Assembly (NCBI GenBank): GCA_031268395.1 | Contig: JAIRXI010000313.1 | Span: forward strand, 1 to 18,329 | DNA length: 18,329 bases | Reading direction: 5' to 3' | Source of the DNA: Tannerella sp. | GTDB lineage: Bacteria > Bacteroidota > Bacteroidia > Bacteroidales > Tannerellaceae | Shown here: positions 15,378 through 18,329 of the stretch, piece after piece | Numbering within the stretch: the first letter of the stretch is position 1 | Layout: the number at the start of each line of letters is the position of its first letter | Position numbers and translations under genes: made by a program | Notes under the pieces: model-generated | What the model was told of the DNA's origin: nothing | What the model saw: only the letters and a program-made list of their open reading frames with translations | The model's database searches: none

Positions 15378-16904
15378 ATGAGCAAAAAAGCAATTTTGAT
15401 TATCTGTGACGGATGGGGAATCGGCGATAAGCAAAAAGATGATGTCATTTACTGTACACCAACGCCATACTGGGATTCATTGCTGGCAAACTGTCCAAAT
15501 TCACGGTTGCAGGCTTCGGGTGAAAATGTAGGTTTACCGGACGGACAGATGGGCAATTCCGAAGTAGGTCATTTGAATATCGGGGCCGGGCGGGTGGTTT
15601 ATCAGGATCTGGTGAAAATCAATCTGGCGTGCCGGAACAATTCCATCCTGGAGAATCCGGAGGTTCGGCGAGCCTTTGAATATGCAAAAACAAACAACAG
15701 ACAAATCCATTTCCTCGGGCTTGTTTCCGACGGAGGCGTACACAGTTCGCTGTCCCATCTGATGAGACTGACGGAAATTTCGAAATATTACGGTATAGAG
15801 AAGTCGTTCGTCCACTGCTTTATGGACGGTCGCGACACCGATCCCAGAAGTGGAAAGGGTTTTATCTGCGCGCTCGAAAATCACCTGGAAACTGCCGGAG
15901 GGAAAATAGCCTCCATCATTGGCCGCTACTACGCTATGGACCGTGACAGGCGCTGGGAACGCGTGAAGGAAGCCTGCGATTTGCTGGTCAAAGGCATTGG
16001 CAAGCCATCGGAGTGTATGGTCGCGGCGATGGAAGAATCGTATGCCGACGGAGTCACGGATGAGTTTGTCAAGCCCATTGTACATACGGAAAACGGCAAG
16101 CCCGTGGCCGTTATTGAAGAGGATGACGTCGTGATTTTCTTTAACTTCCGCAACGACCGGGCCAAGGAACTGACCTTCGTGCTGACGCAGCAGGACATGC
16201 CGGAGGCCGGCATGCAGACCGTACCGGGCCTGCAATACTTCACCATGACGCCCTACGACGCCACGTTCAAGGGATTGCACGTCCTGTTCGACAAGGATAA
16301 TGTGGATAATACGATTGGCGAGTATTTGTCGGCACAGGGGAAAAGGCAGCTGCATATCGCCGAAACGGAAAAATACGCCCATGTGACGTTTTTCTTCAAT
16401 GGCGGACGTGAAGCTCCTTTTGACGGCGAAGACCGTATCCTGGTTCCCTCGCCCAAGGTAGCAACCTACGATCTGAAACCCGAAATGAGCGCTTATGAAG
16501 TGAAAGACAAACTGGTGGAAGCCATCCGGACGCAGCAATACGATTTCATCGTCTGCAACTATGCCAACGGCGACATGGTCGGCCACACCGGCGTGTATGC
16601 CGCCATCGGGAAAGCTGTGATTGCGGTGGACGCCTGTCTGCACGAAACGGTAGAAGCGGCCCGTGCAAATGGCTATGAGGTCATCATCATTGCCGATCAC
16701 GGAAATGCCGACCATGCCCTGAACGAAGACGGTTCGCCCAACACGGCGCATTCGCTCAATCCGGTACCGTTCGTCTACGTAACAGATAATAAAAAAGCAA
16801 AAGTATTCGATGGCATACTGGCGGATGTGGCTCCTTCGCTGCTGACCATACTGGGTCTGCCCCAGCCAAAGGAGATGACGGGACGCAGCCTGATTCAGGC
16901 GTGA
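15378..16904 (+). CDS. gpmI: 2,3-bisphosphoglycerate-independent phosphoglycerate mutase
   Basis: A 508-aa cytoplasmic glycolytic enzyme interconverting 3- and 2-phosphoglycerate through a phosphoserine intermediate, using two metal ions (typically Mn). It belongs to the alkaline phosphatase superfamily. Asp11 in CDGWGIG is a metal ligand; Ser61 in [15 protein letters not shown] is the nucleophile. [15 protein letters not shown] (about 149-163) and the phosphate-handling stretch [10 protein letters not shown] follow. The metal site ADHGNADHA (from Asp440 to His446) and [10 protein letters not shown] lie near the C-terminus. Length is normal. The ATG at 15378 has its own promoter. The DUF3109 gene follows 34 bp later and is probably co-transcribed. 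Confidence 0.98.
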   Translation: MSKKAILIICDGWGIGDKQKDDVIYCTPTPYWDSLLANCPNSRLQASGENVGLPDGQMGNSEVGHLNIGAGRVVYQDLVKINLACRNNSILENPEVRRAFEYAKTNNRQIHFLGLVSDGGVHSSLSHLMRLTEISKYYGIEKSFVHCFMDGRDTDPRSGKGFICALENHLETAGGKIASIIGRYYAMDRDRRWERVKEACDLLVKGIGKPSECMVAAMEESYADGVTDEFVKPIVHTENGKPVAVIEEDDVVIFFNFRNDRAKELTFVLTQQDMPEAGMQTVPGLQYFTMTPYDATFKGLHVLFDKDNVDNTIGEYLSAQGKRQLHIAETEKYAHVTFFFNGGREAPFDGEDRILVPSPKVATYDLKPEMSAYEVKDKLVEAIRTQQYDFIVCNYANGDMVGHTGVYAAIGKAVIAVDACLHETVEAARANGYEVIIIADHGNADHALNEDGSPNTAHSLNPVPFVYVTDNKKAKVFDGILADVAPSLLTILGLPQPKEMTGRSLIQA

Positions 16905-16938
16905 AGCGACAATTACCGAACTTTTTCACTGCCCCGAC

Positions 16939-17523
16939 TTGCTTCAAATAGGCGATACACTGATCAGTCTGGAACTGATCGAAAGTTTTTTCTGCTGTGA
17001 CCCAGTACAGTGCAGAGGCATGTGCTGCATCGAAGGCGAAGCCGGGGCGCCCCTGGAGAAAACGGAGTTTGACCGTTTACGCAATTTGCTGCCCATGCTC
17101 TGGGACGACCTCTCGCCCCGGGCGCAGGAAGTCATTCGCCGGCAGGGGATTGGTTATATTGATCGGGACGGTGAGATTGTCACATCAATTGTCGATGGCA
17201 AAGATTGTGTTTTTACCTGTTACGATGCCGGCGGCGTCTGTCGTTGTGCCATTGAGAAGGCTTGCCGCGAAAAACGCATTGATTTCCTCAAGCCGCTCTC
17301 CTGTCATCTTTATCCGGTGCGCGTGACGCGATACCGGACCTTTTTGGCGGTTAACTGTCATCGGTGGGAAATATGCCGTAGCGCAGAACAGTGCGGTACA
17401 CAAAAACGCCTTCCGGTTTACCGTTTTCTGAGCGAACCGCTCATTCGCAGGTTCGGACAGGACTGGTACAACGAACTGGATTTCTGCGCCCGGGAATACC
17501 TCCGGCAAAAGCTAGGGCATTGA
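16939..17523 (+). CDS. DUF3109 family cysteine-rich protein
   Basis: A 194-aa soluble protein of a conserved family without known function that is common in Bacteroidota. It has 15 cysteines, among them C19-C20, C25, C29-C30 (CRGMCC), C90, C94, C101, C103, C109, C122, C140 and C146. Together with SCHLYPVRV (121-129) this recalls the zinc- or iron-chelating cysteine clusters of YkgJ-type proteins; metal binding is inference. The start is TTG at 16939: no ATG or GTG lies upstream in frame near it, and the resulting MLQIGDTLISLELIE matches the usual DUF3109 N-terminus as I remember it. It begins 34 bp after gpmI on the same strand with no promoter in between, so it probably shares the gpmI transcript. 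Confidence 0.85.
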   Translation: MLQIGDTLISLELIESFFCCDPVQCRGMCCIEGEAGAPLEKTEFDRLRNLLPMLWDDLSPRAQEVIRRQGIGYIDRDGEIVTSIVDGKDCVFTCYDAGGVCRCAIEKACREKRIDFLKPLSCHLYPVRVTRYRTFLAVNCHRWEICRSAEQCGTQKRLPVYRFLSEPLIRRFGQDWYNELDFCAREYLRQKLGH

Positions 17524-17698
17524 GGCTGGCAGTCGACAGGTAAAATTGTCCTCTGGCAGCGACGCTCCGTTATAAAACAATACAATACACAAATCAGAGA
17601 GGTAATGTCCATGATTTTTGATATAGAATTTTATATGTTTGACGTGTTTGCAAATTGAGTCCATAGAACTCATACACCATCCGAAAACAAGTGTTCCG

Positions 17699-18241
17699 TT
17701 ATTCTTCTATCCGCCGGTATACGAAATTTACAGGATAATAAGGTAATGCAGGGACAAGTCCGGTAACATACCATATAGTAAATTCGTTCCCGCCCTCCGA
17801 AAACAGATACGTATAAATAAATATGCTTAGATTTTCGACAGGTTCTCCTCCAATAGAATAACCACTATATAAATACGTCGAATCAATGTGATACCAAACG
17901 GTTTGCGATGTTTGAAGCCCGTCGCCGTTCACGGTAAAATCAAGTACCTTGTCCGACTCTTCATAGTGCATTTCTTCCTCATTATCGGCACTCCAGGCAA
18001 TTTGCCTCCATTTGCCGACAAGTTTGTCGCGCAGGGCGGGATCCGAATGGAGTGACGACCACAGATCCGTGCCACCCCTCTTTGCGTGACAAAGAGGATC
18101 TTTACATTCAAAAGGATTCTCTACTTCCGGTTCTTCCGTTTCCGGTTCGGGTACCGGCGGCAGATCCTCCGCCTGACTGCATCCCGCCAGCCACAGGCCC
18201 GCTGCCAGGACAAGTATAAAAACATTCTTATTTATCTTCAT
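17699..18241 (-). CDS. Predicted surface lipoprotein of unknown function
   Basis: A 180-aa lipoprotein: a short basic start (MKINK), a hydrophobic segment and the lipobox LAGC with lipidated Cys21. The following residues SQAED fit the Bacteroidota surface-export motif Q-A-(D/E)2, so it may be displayed on the cell surface. A Pro/Glu-rich spacer covers about 27-45. The remainder (about 68-180) begins LVGKWRQIAW and looks beta-rich with alternating aromatic residues, resembling small lipocalin-like domains, but I do not recognise a named family. Two cysteines, C46 and C51, may form a disulfide. It is monocistronic, with a -7 element just upstream, and converges on the DUF3109 gene. The 175 bp between them (17524-17698) holds no gene. 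Confidence 0.8.
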   Translation of the reverse strand: MKINKNVFILVLAAGLWLAGCSQAEDLPPVPEPETEEPEVENPFECKDPLCHAKRGGTDLWSSLHSDPALRDKLVGKWRQIAWSADNEEEMHYEESDKVLDFTVNGDGLQTSQTVWYHIDSTYLYSGYSIGGEPVENLSIFIYTYLFSEGGNEFTIWYVTGLVPALPYYPVNFVYRRIEE

Positions 18242-18262
18242 TTGTTATTTGATTTGATTGGT

Positions 18263-18270
18263 CAAAGATA
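18263..18270 (-). promoter_or_regulatory. -7 promoter element of the lipoprotein gene
   Basis: The minus strand reads TATCTTTG, an exact TAnnTTTG match, 21 bp before the ATG, giving a leader of about 15 nt. No convincing -33 TTTG is visible. The last 59 bp of the window upstream of it hold nothing else I can identify. Confidence 0.55.
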
Positions 18271-18329
18271 GAAGTTTAATTCTATATTTAAGCATGTTAG
18301 GTACACGAAAGCCTCGAATATTATGCTTT

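Noticed and set aside
17634..17641. Plus-strand TATGTTTG matching the -7 consensus
   Set aside because: No gene lies downstream on the plus strand, only the 3' part of the opposite-strand lipoprotein gene. A chance match in AT-rich sequence is the simpler reading.

Overview
The window looks like chromosomal core sequence from a member of the Bacteroidales (phylum Bacteroidota). Three things point there: the gene order purH-mreB-mreC-mreD-mrdA-rodA; repeated matches upstream of genes to the Bacteroides-type -7 promoter element TAnnTTTG; and a lipoprotein whose residues after the lipidated cysteine fit the Bacteroidota surface-export signal. I cannot fix the genus from sequence alone. No phage, transposon, plasmid, CRISPR, rRNA or tRNA sequence was seen.

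Layout. 1-371 has no gene and carries a palindromic tandem-repeat array, short 7- and 8-bp repeats and a likely terminator. 372-3389 (minus) is a two-gene unit: a CapA-like/NlpC-P60 fusion protein followed by the 23S rRNA methyltransferase rlmD. 3390-3663 holds the promoter of that unit and a second palindromic array. 3664-10955 (minus) is one long operon in transcription order purH, mreB, mreC, mreD, mrdA (PBP2), rodA, with a consensus promoter just upstream of purH. 11187-12973 (minus) is grpE-dnaJ. 12974-13944 is a gene-free divergent region of about 970 bp containing a third array of exactly eleven 21-bp units. 13945-17523 (plus) is uxaE (tagaturonate epimerase family), then gpmI and a cysteine-rich DUF3109 protein. 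17699-18241 (minus) is a short lipoprotein.

Functionally the largest block is the rod-shape elongation machinery: MreB filaments, MreC/MreD, the SEDS glycosyltransferase RodA and the transpeptidase PBP2. It is co-transcribed with a purine biosynthesis gene. The neighbouring CapA/NlpC-P60 fusion is probably also an envelope enzyme. GrpE and DnaJ serve the DnaK chaperone; UxaE and GpmI belong to hexuronate catabolism and glycolysis.

The most unusual signal is a set of three intergenic arrays of tandem 21-23 bp units (12-126, 3518-3581, 13329-13559). Each unit is a short palindrome plus a fixed linker. The sequences differ between arrays but the architecture is the same. Their function is unknown.
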